Shown here: one piece after another, positions 27,701 through 36,909 of the stretch | Layout: each line of letters opens with the position of its first letter | Position numbering within the stretch: position 1 is the first letter of the stretch | From: Candidatus Nanopelagicales bacterium | Lineage (GTDB): Bacteria > Actinomycetota > Actinomycetes > S36-B12 > CAIYMF01 | Assembly: GCA_017848795.1 (NCBI GenBank) | Contig: JAFIHG010000052.1 | Location: 1-36,909, forward strand | DNA: 36,909 nt | Direction: 5' to 3' | Translations under genes and position numbers: made by a program | Notes under the pieces: generated by a model | Databases searched by the model: none | Told to the model about the DNA's origin: nothing | Seen by the model: only the letters and a program-made list of their open reading frames with translations

Positions 27701-28762
27701 ATGACCGAGCACTTCGATCCCGGCACGCCGCTGACCAACGACCCGTGGCGCGCCGCCCCGCAGCGGTACACCGGCAGGGGTTATCGCCGGGTCGGTCGCT
27801 CGGGGCTGCTGTTGCCGCCGATCTCGCTCGGCCTCTGGTACAACTTCGGCGACAACCGCCCGTTCGACGTCCAGCGCGAGGTGCTGCGCTACGCCTTCGA
27901 CAACGGCGTCATCCATTTCGACCTCGCCAACAACTACGGCCCTCCGTACGGCGCCGCCGAGGAGAACTTCGGGCGCATGATGCGCAACGACTTCGGCCCG
28001 TACCGTGACGAGCTGGTGATCTCGACGAAGGCCGGTTGGGACATGTGGCCGGGCCCGCACGGCGACCTCGGCTCGCGCAAGTACCTGCTGGGCAGTCTCG
28101 ACGCGTCACTGCAGCGGATGTCGGTCGACTACGTCGACATCTTCTACTCGCACCGCGTCGACCCGAAGACGCCGCTCGAGGAGACGATCGGGGCGCTGGA
28201 CGCCGCGGTGCGGGCCGGAAAGGCGCGCTACGTCGGCATCTCGTCGTACTCCGCGGAGCGGACGCACGCCGCCGCCGTGATCGCACGCGAGCTGCGTACG
28301 CCGCTGGTGATCCACCAACCGTCGTACTCGCTGCTGAACCGCTGGGTCGAGGACGGGCTGCTCGCGGCACTCGAGGAGAACGGCATGGGCGCCATCGCGT
28401 TCACCGCGCTCGCCCAGGGGCTGCTCACCGGTCGCTACCTGCACGGCGGCGAGGCGCAGCGCGCGACGGCCCGGCCTTCTTTCGACCCCGCCGTGCTCAC
28501 CGAGCAGAACGTGGCGCGCCTGCGAGCCCTGAACGACATCGCCGGGCGGCGTGGCCAGACGCTCGCCCAGCTCGCCCTCGCGTGGGTTCTGCGCACGCCC
28601 GCCTTCGCGTCGGTGCTGGTCGGCGCGTCGAGCGTCGAGCAGCTCGCGGAGAACCTGGCCGCGCTCGAGAACCTGGAGTTCTCGCCCGAGGAACTCACGG
28701 AGATCGATCGGTACGCCGTGGAGTCCGGCGTGGACCTGTGGCGGGTGTCCTCCGACCTCTGA
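27701..28762 (+). CDS. Aldo/keto reductase (YghZ/L-glyceraldehyde-3-P reductase type)
   Basis: A 353-residue NADPH-dependent (alpha/beta)8-barrel reductase. The start YRRVGRSGLLLPPISLGLWYNFG and the segment FDLANNYGPPYGAAEENFGRM are characteristic of the YghZ/KCNAB-like AKR14 group. The catalytic tetrad is visible as the Asp of HFDLANNY, its Tyr, the Lys of ISTKAGW and the His of FYSHRVD. E. coli YghZ reduces L-glyceraldehyde 3-phosphate and methylglyoxal, so aldehyde detoxification is plausible. GAAGGAGG lies 4-5 nt before the ATG. Confidence 0.93.
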   Translation: MTEHFDPGTPLTNDPWRAAPQRYTGRGYRRVGRSGLLLPPISLGLWYNFGDNRPFDVQREVLRYAFDNGVIHFDLANNYGPPYGAAEENFGRMMRNDFGPYRDELVISTKAGWDMWPGPHGDLGSRKYLLGSLDASLQRMSVDYVDIFYSHRVDPKTPLEETIGALDAAVRAGKARYVGISSYSAERTHAAAVIARELRTPLVIHQPSYSLLNRWVEDGLLAALEENGMGAIAFTALAQGLLTGRYLHGGEAQRATARPSFDPAVLTEQNVARLRALNDIAGRRGQTLAQLALAWVLRTPAFASVLVGASSVEQLAENLAALENLEFSPEELTEIDRYAVESGVDLWRVSSDL

Positions 28763-28767
28763 CCGGC

Positions 28768-28784
28768 GCACCACTGCGTGGTGC
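28768..28784. terminator. Hairpin between convergent genes
   Basis: GCACCAC, a TGC loop, and GTGGTGC form a perfect 7-bp stem 6 nt past the aldo/keto reductase stop. A second, weaker GC stem follows at about 28787-28805, towards the thioesterase gene end. A bidirectional terminator is likely. Confidence 0.55.
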
Positions 28785-28837
28785 TGTGGCCCGTGCCCAC
28801 GGCCAACCGCCACGATCGGTGGGGTCGGGCGCGGCGA

Positions 28838-31125
<2,288 letters not shown>

Positions 31126-31129
31126 GCGC

Positions 31130-31147
31130 CCACGCCGCACCGCGTGG
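31130..31147. terminator. Hairpin between convergent gdhA and CoA-transferase genes
   Basis: CCACGC, a six-base loop, and GCGTGG form a 6-bp stem in the 40-nt gap between stop codons. It could end transcripts from both sides. Confidence 0.45.
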
Positions 31148-31165
31148 TTCGCCAGCAGCGACGTG

Positions 31166-32674
31166 TCAGCGCATGGTGCCTGTGGTCACGAACCGCTGGT
31201 GCCAGGACAGCGACCGCTCGAGCACGTGCGGCGTGTGCAGGCCGAACGACTCCTTCGCCGCGCGGTCCAGATAGTCCTGCAACGCCGGCCGGTAGTCGGG
31301 GTGGGCGCAGTTGGCGACGACGACGCGGGCACGCTGCTTGGGTGAGAGCCCGCGCAGGTCGGCGAGCCCCCACTCGGTGACGATGACGTTGACGTCGTGC
31401 TCGGTGTGGTCGACGTGGCTGACCATCGGCACGATCGCCGAGATGGCGCCCTGCTTGGCGGTCGAGGGGCTGAGGAACATCGAGATGTAGGCGTTGCGCG
31501 CGAAGTCGCCCGAGCCACCGATGCCGTTCTGGATCCGTGAGCCCATGATGTGCGTCGAGTTGACGTTGCCGTAGACGTCCGCCTCGATCATGCCGTTCAT
31601 GGAGATCACACCGAGCCGGCGGATCACCTCGGGATGGTTGCTGATCTCCTGCGGTCGCAGCAGGATGCGGTCCCGGTACGGCGACATGTCGGCGTACATC
31701 CGCTCGCACAGCTGCGGGCTCACCGACAGCGACGCCGCCGAGATCGAGCGCAGCTTGCCCGAGTCGAGCAGCCGGATCATGCCGTCCTGGATGACCTCGG
31801 TGTAGGCGGTGAGGTTCCAGTACGGGCCTTGCTCGAGGCCGGAGAGCACCGCGTTCGCGACGTTGCCGACACCGGCCTGCAACGGGAGCAGCTCGTGGCG
31901 GGGCAGCCGCCCGCGGTCGACCTCGTGGGAGAGGAACTCGGTGACGTGCCCGGCGATCCGCTCGTCGATGTCGGTCGGTTCGGTGAACGATGAGCCGAGG
32001 TCCGGCAGGTCGGTCTCGACGATGGCGACGATCTTTTCGGGGTCGCACCGGAAGTACAGCTCGCCGATCCGGCCGTGCGGGTGGACGAGCGGGATCGGCA
32101 TGCGCCGCGGGGGCAGCGCGGTGCCGTAGTAGATGTCGTGCATGCCCTCGAGGTCGGGGCTCTGCCAGGTGTTGACCTCGAGGATCACCCGGTCGGCGCG
32201 GTCGATCCAGGTCTTGTTGTTGCCGACCGACGACGACGGGATGAGCCGTCCGGAAGGGGTGATGCCAGCCACTTCGATGACCGCGACGTCGAGGTCGCCG
32301 TAGAAGCCCATCCACTGCTGCTGGGCGACGTGCGATAGGTGGATGTCGAGGTACTCCATCGCCCCGGCATTGATCTTGGCGCGGGTCACCGGGTCGGACT
32401 GGTAGGGCAGCCGCAGCTCGATCCCGTCCGCCTCGGCGAGCACCGCGTCGAGCTCGGGAGCGGTGGAGGCGCCGGTGAAGACCTTCACACGGAACGAGTC
32501 GCCCCGCTCGGTCGCCTCGCGCATCCGGGCGGCGAGCGCTCCCGGCACCACCTTCGGGTACCCGGCGGGGGTGAACCCGCTCATGCCGATCGCGTCACCC
32601 GGCTCGATGAAGGAGGCCGCGTGCTCCGCGGTGGTGATCTTCGTACGCAGCCTGGCGTTGTGCACTCGCGTCAC
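31166..32674 (-). CDS. Succinyl-CoA:acetate CoA-transferase (acetyl-CoA hydrolase family)
   Basis: A 502-residue class I CoA-transferase of the AarC/Cat1/ScpC family. The catalytic glutamate is E293 in NLTAYTEVIQDGMIRLLDSG, at the same place as E294 of Acetobacter AarC. Other family blocks are SGFTPAGYPKVVP near the start, IPSSSVGNNKTWID, QAGVGNVANAVLSGL and the C-terminal GSGDFARNAYISMFLSPS. It moves CoA between succinyl-CoA and acetate, salvaging acetate into acetyl-CoA. It starts at a GTG behind GGGAGGG. The exact CoA donor and acceptor are inferred from family. Confidence 0.9.
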   Translation of the reverse strand: MTRVHNARLRTKITTAEHAASFIEPGDAIGMSGFTPAGYPKVVPGALAARMREATERGDSFRVKVFTGASTAPELDAVLAEADGIELRLPYQSDPVTRAKINAGAMEYLDIHLSHVAQQQWMGFYGDLDVAVIEVAGITPSGRLIPSSSVGNNKTWIDRADRVILEVNTWQSPDLEGMHDIYYGTALPPRRMPIPLVHPHGRIGELYFRCDPEKIVAIVETDLPDLGSSFTEPTDIDERIAGHVTEFLSHEVDRGRLPRHELLPLQAGVGNVANAVLSGLEQGPYWNLTAYTEVIQDGMIRLLDSGKLRSISAASLSVSPQLCERMYADMSPYRDRILLRPQEISNHPEVIRRLGVISMNGMIEADVYGNVNSTHIMGSRIQNGIGGSGDFARNAYISMFLSPSTAKQGAISAIVPMVSHVDHTEHDVNVIVTEWGLADLRGLSPKQRARVVVANCAHPDYRPALQDYLDRAAKESFGLHTPHVLERSLSWHQRFVTTGTMR

Positions 32675-32775
32675 GTCGGCCCTCCCGCTCGTCCGAGACG
32701 TACGGCCGAACCTATGGCACGATGCCCGCGCAGGCGGCGGCCACCGTCAGCGACGGGCGAGCCGACACCATCCGC

Positions 32776-34509
32776 TCAGGTCGTCGCACCGACCGTCACG
32801 GCGGCGCTGCGCACGTCGATGGTGCGCGCGGCGTGGCAGGCCGCGACGTGCGCCATCACCAGGCCCTGCCCGATGGTCGCCCCGGCGCCGGGGTAGGTGT
32901 GCCCGTAGACGTTCCCGGCGGCGTTGCCCGTGGCGTACAGGCCCTCGATGACGCTGCCGTCCTCGCGCAACGCCCGGGCGTACTCGTCGGCGCGGATGCC
33001 GCCGCAGGTGCCGAGGTCGGAGGGGACCATCCGTACGGCGAAGAAGTCGTTGCCGCGCAACGGCCGCAGGTTCGGGTTCGGGCGGACCGTCGGGTCGCCG
33101 TAGTAGCGGTCGTACGCGCTGCTGCCGCGCCGGAAGTCGGAGTCGTACCCGGCGGCGGCGAGCCGGTTGAACCGGGCGAAGGTCTCTTCGAACGGCGTCT
33201 GCGGCACCCCCATGGCGGCGGCGAGCTCGCCGGGCGTGCGGCCCTTCGCTGCGATCCCGGCGTCGTACCACTGGTCCGGGATCGGCATCCGGGGGAAGAG
33301 CCCGGCGGCGAACACGTAGCTGTTGCGGTACTCCTTGTCGAACACGATCCACATGTCGGTGACCGGGTCGCCGGCGCGCTCGCGGGCCAGCAGGTCCTGC
33401 CCGAAGCTCATGTAGTCCTTGGCCTCGTTCACGAACCGGTTGCCGGCCTGGTCGACGATGAACGAGCCCGGCAGCGAGCGTTCGGCGAGCATCACCAGCG
33501 GCCGCCCGCCGGGCAGTGGTGCTACCGCGGGGAACCACCAGGCCTGGTCCATGAGGGTGAGGTCGGCGCCGACCTGCTGTGCGATCCGGATGCCGTCGCC
33601 CACGTTCGCCGGGTTGCCTTGGCTCCAGTCCTCCAGCCGCTCCGACTGGTACTCGTGGCGCATCGCCAGGTTGTGGTCGAACCCGCCTGCGGAGATCACG
33701 ACCCCGCGCCGGGCGGTCACGGTAACTTCCCTGCCGTCCTGACGGAGTACGGCCCCGATGACCCGGCCGTCCTCGACGAGCAGTCGCACCAGCGCGGTCT
33801 CGGTCCACACCGGGATGCCGGCGCGCAGCACGCCCGCGTAGAGCCCGGCGGCCAGCGCCTGTCCGCCCGCGACGTACTCCCTGCCGATCGCCTTGCCGCC
33901 CAGGCCCTGCACGACGCGTTGCACGACCGCGGGTATGCCCTTGCCGGGCTTCTTGGCCAGCAGGTTCATCCAGCGGTAGTCGACACTGGTGATCGGCATC
34001 GGGACCGGTCCGGCGAGCGCGGTGGGCCGCAGCCGGGGGCGCTGCTCCCCCAGCACGCTCAAGTCGAACGGACGGGACTCGATGGTCCGCCCGACCGCCT
34101 GCCCTCCCGGGTTCTCGGCGTGGTAGTCGGAGTACCCCCGTGCCCACAGGAACTTCAGTGGCGTCGTGCGGCGCACCATCGCGACCGCGTCGGGGCCGTT
34201 GTCGAGCGCCGACCTCCATCGCTCGCGCGGCGAGGTGTCTCCGACGACGCAGCCGACGTACTCGCGCGCCATCTCCAGGGTGTCCGCCGAACCCGACTCG
34301 AGCAGCACCGGGTTCGCCGGGATCCAGATCCCGCCGCCGGAGAGCGCCGTCGACCCCCCGACGTACTCGGTCTTCTCGGCGATGAGCACCGACAGGCCCT
34401 GCTCGTGCGCGGACAGCGCTCCCGCCATGCCGGTGCCCGCTCCGACGACGAGCAGGTCGACCGACGTGTCGATGGCAAGGCTGGAAGGTGCGGACGTGGG
34501 CGAGGACAT
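32776..34509 (-). CDS. 3-ketosteroid-delta1-dehydrogenase-like flavoprotein
   Basis: A 577-residue FAD-dependent oxidoreductase of the fumarate reductase/KstD family. The FAD-binding start is LLVVGAGTGMAGAL, followed by EKTEYVGGSTALSGGGIWIP. KstD features include SDYHAENPGG with Y129 as a candidate for the catalytic Tyr119 of Rhodococcus KstD1, and Y539-P-G-A-G543 in GHTYPGAGATIGQG, matching Tyr487 and Gly491. KstD dehydrogenates the A-ring of 3-ketosteroids. The ATG at 34509 is chosen for its AGGGGG site 5 nt upstream. No other steroid-catabolism gene is in the window, so a different cyclic-ketone substrate is possible. Confidence 0.85.
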   Translation of the reverse strand: MSSPTSAPSSLAIDTSVDLLVVGAGTGMAGALSAHEQGLSVLIAEKTEYVGGSTALSGGGIWIPANPVLLESGSADTLEMAREYVGCVVGDTSPRERWRSALDNGPDAVAMVRRTTPLKFLWARGYSDYHAENPGGQAVGRTIESRPFDLSVLGEQRPRLRPTALAGPVPMPITSVDYRWMNLLAKKPGKGIPAVVQRVVQGLGGKAIGREYVAGGQALAAGLYAGVLRAGIPVWTETALVRLLVEDGRVIGAVLRQDGREVTVTARRGVVISAGGFDHNLAMRHEYQSERLEDWSQGNPANVGDGIRIAQQVGADLTLMDQAWWFPAVAPLPGGRPLVMLAERSLPGSFIVDQAGNRFVNEAKDYMSFGQDLLARERAGDPVTDMWIVFDKEYRNSYVFAAGLFPRMPIPDQWYDAGIAAKGRTPGELAAAMGVPQTPFEETFARFNRLAAAGYDSDFRRGSSAYDRYYGDPTVRPNPNLRPLRGNDFFAVRMVPSDLGTCGGIRADEYARALREDGSVIEGLYATGNAAGNVYGHTYPGAGATIGQGLVMAHVAACHAARTIDVRSAAVTVGATT

Positions 34510-34626
34510 GAGAACCCCCTGGGTCTGGGACGCGGTGCCCACCACGCAACCACCACCCGAGGGGGTTCGCAACGCAGGGCGTGGCCGCTACCGTCCTGCC
34601 ATCGCCGGACGCCTCGGAGGTGCGCG

Positions 34627-35628
34627 ATGCGACGCAGGACGACCTCGACGGTACGCGGCGGAGTCGGGCTGGCACTGGCGGCCGTCCTCGCTGCGGTGCT
34701 CGCCCCACCGTCGGGTGCGGTGGCGGCGCAGGAGGCGGTAGCCCTCGGGTCGTACGTGAGCGCACGACCCGCCGGGTGGGGTCTGGACCGCATCGACCAG
34801 CGCCGACTGCCCCTCGACGGCCGCTACGAGCCGCGCGGCGACGGTTCGGGGGTGACGGTGTACCTGCTGGACACCGGGCTCGAGGTGACCAATGCGGAGT
34901 TCGGCGGGCGCGCCACGCTCGGGGTGAACCTCACCGGCACGTCCGTCGTCGACTGCCCCGACGAGCTCGGCGTGGGGCACGGCACGTTCGTGGCCGGCAT
35001 CGTCGGCGGAACGCGCACCGGCGTCGCCCCTGGTACGCAGCTGGTCGAGGTCCAGACGCTCGCGTGTGGCGAAGGCGGACGCACCATGACCGAGAAGCAG
35101 GAACGCCGGGCGATGCTGCGCGCTGTCAGGTGGGTGCGCACGCACGCCGTACGTCCGGCCGTGGTCAACATGTCGCTGAGCTTCGCCCGGTGGACTGCGC
35201 TGGACCGCGCCGTGCGTCGACTGGTGCGCAGCGGGATCCCGGTGGTGGCCGCCGCGGGCAACCACGGAGCGGATGCCTGCCGGTACTCCCCTGCCCGGCT
35301 GGCGTCCGTCATCACCGTCGGCGCGAGCACCAAGCGGGACCGACCATGGTCCGGGTCGAACCATGGTCGCTGCGTCGACCTGTGGGCGCCGGGCAAGGAC
35401 ATCACCTCGGTAGTGCTGGGCGGGCGCACGTACCGCTACCGGGTCAGCGGTGCGACCTCGTGGGCGGCCCCGTTCGTCACCGGCGCAGCGGCGCTCTACC
35501 TGCAGCACCACCCGGCCGCATCGCCGACCGCGGTCGCGCGGCGCTTGCTGCGTACCGCGACGGTGGGCGCGCTGCGCAACGTCCCGGGCCGCTCTCCCGA
35601 CCGTCTGCTGTACGTCGGAAAGCGCTGA
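34627..35628 (+). CDS. Secreted subtilisin-like (S8) serine protease
   Basis: A 333-residue protein with a signal peptide (basic MRRRTTSTVR, hydrophobic 11-26, likely cut near AVAA at 31-34). The triad is D82 in VTVYLLDTGL, H118 in GVGHGTFVAGIVGG and S278 in SGATSWAAPFVTG; the oxyanion Asn is N212 in AAAGNHG. The serine block normally reads GTSMAAPHV, so here Gly is Ala, Met is Trp and His is Phe, though Thr-Ser and Ala-Ala-Pro are kept. No full I9 pro-domain is present: only about 40 residues lie between the signal and the catalytic core. GGAGG lies 7 nt before the ATG. It is divergent from the KstD-like gene. Confidence 0.9.
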   Translation: MRRRTTSTVRGGVGLALAAVLAAVLAPPSGAVAAQEAVALGSYVSARPAGWGLDRIDQRRLPLDGRYEPRGDGSGVTVYLLDTGLEVTNAEFGGRATLGVNLTGTSVVDCPDELGVGHGTFVAGIVGGTRTGVAPGTQLVEVQTLACGEGGRTMTEKQERRAMLRAVRWVRTHAVRPAVVNMSLSFARWTALDRAVRRLVRSGIPVVAAAGNHGADACRYSPARLASVITVGASTKRDRPWSGSNHGRCVDLWAPGKDITSVVLGGRTYRYRVSGATSWAAPFVTGAAALYLQHHPAASPTAVARRLLRTATVGALRNVPGRSPDRLLYVGKR

Positions 35629-35707
35629 GCGCCGGGGCCGGGGCTGTCCAGCAGCTCACGGCCGCGTGGCCGGAGAATTCGCTGGACGGTCCTCAGGCGG
35701 CCAGGGC

Positions 35708-35713
35708 TATCGT
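35708..35713 (+). promoter_or_regulatory. -10 box TATCGT for the leaderless hemerythrin gene
   Basis: TATCGT fits TANNNT and ends 6 nt before the first ATG at 35720, supporting that start over the ATGs at 35726 and 35732. Confidence 0.45.
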
Positions 35714-35719
35714 CGCGTC

Positions 35720-36349
35720 ATGGCGATGAGCATGAACCGGGCGATCCACAGCGCCGTACGCCGCGATCTGCACCGTTTCGAGACCGCCCTTGACGCCTTC
35801 CGCCCCGGCGATCGTCACCGGGCGACCCAGCTCGCGACGGCCTGGGCGTACTTCGCCGACCAGCTCCATCGCCACCACCACGGTGAGCACGCGATCGCGT
35901 GGCCCGCGCTCACGTCGTTGGGGGTGAGCGCCGACCTGATCGGGGCCATGGACGCGGAGCACGAGGCGATGGCGGCGGCGGTGGCCGACGCGGGAGCGTC
36001 GATGTCGGCGCTGACCCGCACGCAGGACGAAGCGACCCTGGACGGCGCCCGGACGGCTTTCGCGCGGCTGCGCGAGGTGACGGTCACCCATTTGGACCAC
36101 GAGGAGGCGCAGACCGAGCCGGTCTACCTCGCCCACCACGACTCGCCGGAGATCAAGGCGATGTCCCGCGCGTTCCGGCGCGAAGGCGCGAGCCAAGGCG
36201 GTCGGCTGTTCGTCTGGGTGCTCGACGGGGCCGGCCCCGAGGAACGCGCGACCGTCAGCAACGGCACACCCAGGCCCGTGCTCGCGGCGATCGCCGGCAT
36301 CTTCGGACGGGACGACCGGCGCAACGTCGCGCCGGTCTGGGGGGTCTGA
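35720..36349 (+). CDS. Hemerythrin HHE-domain protein
   Basis: A 209-residue four-helix protein with the carboxylate-bridged di-iron ligand pattern of hemerythrin domains: H-R-F-E on helix 1 (DLHRFETAL), HRHHHGEHAIAWPAL on helix 2, MDAEHEAMAAAV on helix 3 and VTHLDHEEAQTEPVYL on helix 4. A C-terminal part of about 60 residues follows the domain. Such proteins bind oxygen or respond to iron, oxygen or nitric oxide; the specific role here is unknown. It lies just upstream of the tmRNA gene on the same strand. Confidence 0.85.
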   Translation: MAMSMNRAIHSAVRRDLHRFETALDAFRPGDRHRATQLATAWAYFADQLHRHHHGEHAIAWPALTSLGVSADLIGAMDAEHEAMAAAVADAGASMSALTRTQDEATLDGARTAFARLREVTVTHLDHEEAQTEPVYLAHHDSPEIKAMSRAFRREGASQGGRLFVWVLDGAGPEERATVSNGTPRPVLAAIAGIFGRDDRRNVAPVWGV

Positions 36350-36394
36350 GGGCCTGTCACCGGCTGCGGGAATGAGACCGTCGCTCTCGGCCGT

Positions 36395-36400
36395 TAGACT
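36395..36400 (+). promoter_or_regulatory. -10 box TAGACT of the tmRNA gene
   Basis: TAGACT fits TANNNT and ends 17 nt before the mature tmRNA 5' end, leaving a short precursor leader for RNase P to remove. Confidence 0.5.
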
Positions 36401-36417
36401 GGACGGACAACTGCACA

Positions 36418-36782
36418 GGGGGTGAACGGTTTCGACTTCGTCTGTCATGACGGGAGAAGCGGGCCGAGGACGCCGGTCATCTCGTGAACGACCCGGCAAC
36501 ACCAATAAGTGCCAACACACAGCGCACTGATCTCGCCCTCGCCGCCTGAGCGAGCTCCGAGATCCGTCAGACCGAGGCGGTCCCTGCCCCGGATCCTGGC
36601 GTCGACTAAGGGACTTACCAACGGACCCGGTCACGGGGTCCCGCGGGACATCGCACAGTGACTGAGTCCGGTCGGCAGGGTGTCAGTGCCACTGCCGGGG
36701 CCGAGAACACCGACCACTGACTGCGCCCGGAGAAGTCCCCGATAGACACCGAAGGACCGGGGTTCGATTCCCCGCACCTCCA
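36418..36782 (+). ncRNA. ssrA: tmRNA (ssrA)
   Basis: Transfer-messenger RNA of about 365 nt, which rescues stalled ribosomes. The 5' end GGGGGTG pairs with CACCTCC at 36775-36781 as a 7-bp acceptor stem (one G-U). The discriminator is A36782. The conserved GAACGGTTTCGACTTCGT follows the 5' end, and the T-arm is CGGGGTTCGATTCCCCG. The tag frame starts at GCC 36511 after AATAAGT and ends at TGA 36547, encoding ANTQRTDLALAA, so the full tag is that plus the charged Ala. The 3' CCA is not encoded (the DNA reads ACT), so it must be added. Confidence 0.95.
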
Positions 36783-36784
36783 CT

Positions 36785-36840
36785 ATGCAACTGCAGGGTT
36801 CGTCCCGAGCGCCAGCGAGGGTCGGGCCCTGCAGTTGCAT
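36785..36840 (+). terminator. Large inverted repeat after the tmRNA
   Basis: ATGCAACTGCAGGG and CCCTGCAGTTGCAT are perfect 14-bp arms. Inside, CCCGA and TCGGG can pair, leaving a loop with the GAGCGCCAGCGAG motif. It begins 3 nt after the tmRNA. It is likely the tmRNA terminator, though it lacks a U-tract and is much longer than usual. Confidence 0.7.
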
Positions 36841-36888
36841 GATGCGGTACTGCGAATCGATGGGCCCCCGCCCGCGAGCGCCAGCGAG
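36806..36888. repeat. Two copies of a CGAGCGCCAGCGAG loop motif
   Basis: CGAGCGCCAGCGAG occurs at 36806-36819 and 36875-36888, each between GC arms. The second is in the hairpin CCCGC ... GCGGG at 36871-36892. Similar GAGC-N-GCGAG hairpins are scattered in many actinobacterial genomes. The identity of the loops suggests a common repetitive element. Confidence 0.7.
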
Positions 36889-36909
36889 CGGGTAGGGGAT
36901 CCCCGCACC

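Noticed and set aside
32722-34626. In-frame extension upstream of the S8 protease
   Set aside because: The extension lies antisense to the KstD-like gene. The signal peptide and GGAGG site fix the start at 34627.
36766-36782. Possible separate tRNA gene from the TTCGATTCC T-arm
   Set aside because: The upstream sequence has no D-arm or anticodon arm. The 5' acceptor half is at 36418, so this is the tRNA-like domain of tmRNA.
36631-36840. 69-codon minus-strand frame across the tmRNA
   Set aside because: It lies inside the tmRNA gene and its terminator and is an antisense artefact.

Overview
The window is about 37 kb of very GC-rich DNA, densely coding, with many GTG starts and several starts that look leaderless. 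Its gene content points to a high-GC Gram-positive actinobacterium: a mycothiol-pathway deacetylase (MshB), a 7Fe ferredoxin next to dapC, a DUF3467 protein, and a tmRNA whose tag ends in ALAA. I cannot name the genus. No transposase, phage or plasmid gene and no CRISPR array was seen. The only RNA gene found is the tmRNA.

Layout. 1-2.0 kb (minus strand): a CspA-type cold-shock protein, then fdxA-dapC for ferredoxin and lysine/diaminopimelate biosynthesis. 2.1-4.0 kb (plus): a GNAT acetyltransferase overlapping a SirB1/transglutaminase-like gene. 4.2-6.6 kb (minus): a membrane-anchored VanW-domain protein and a flavin-reductase-like protein. 6.7-12.7 kb (minus): a compact chemosensory-type cluster read as small membrane protein - CheW - membrane receptor (MCP) - CheA/receiver hybrid - receiver-GAF regulator. 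It has no CheR or CheB, no flagellar genes nearby and no enzymatic output domain. 12.7-15.7 kb (minus): a divergent FtsH-like AAA+ protease and mshB.

15.8-26 kb: an S9 prolyl-oligopeptidase-type peptidase (plus) converges on a five-gene oligopeptide ABC importer (minus: binding lipoprotein, two permeases, two ATPases). The typA/bipA translational GTPase follows. Peptide import next to a cytoplasmic peptidase suggests peptide uptake and breakdown, and the order typA - opp - S9 peptidase - mshB recalls the bldK neighbourhood of Streptomyces. 26-31 kb: an AlaX-like tRNA-editing protein, pterin carbinolamine dehydratase, a DUF3467 protein, an aldo/keto reductase, an acyl-CoA thioesterase and glutamate dehydrogenase. 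31-36.4 kb: a succinyl-CoA:acetate CoA-transferase, a 3-ketosteroid-delta1-dehydrogenase-like flavoprotein, a secreted subtilisin-like protease and a hemerythrin-domain protein.

36.4 kb to the end: the ssrA tmRNA gene, followed by two hairpins sharing one loop motif. The window then stops inside a short repeat of the tmRNA 3' end, a possible but unproven att-like boundary.

The most interesting system is the chemosensory-type operon. Its receptor has a purely membrane-embedded input and no visible adaptation machinery. The regulator ends in a GAF domain instead of an effector. Its first gene appears to be driven by a leaderless promoter.
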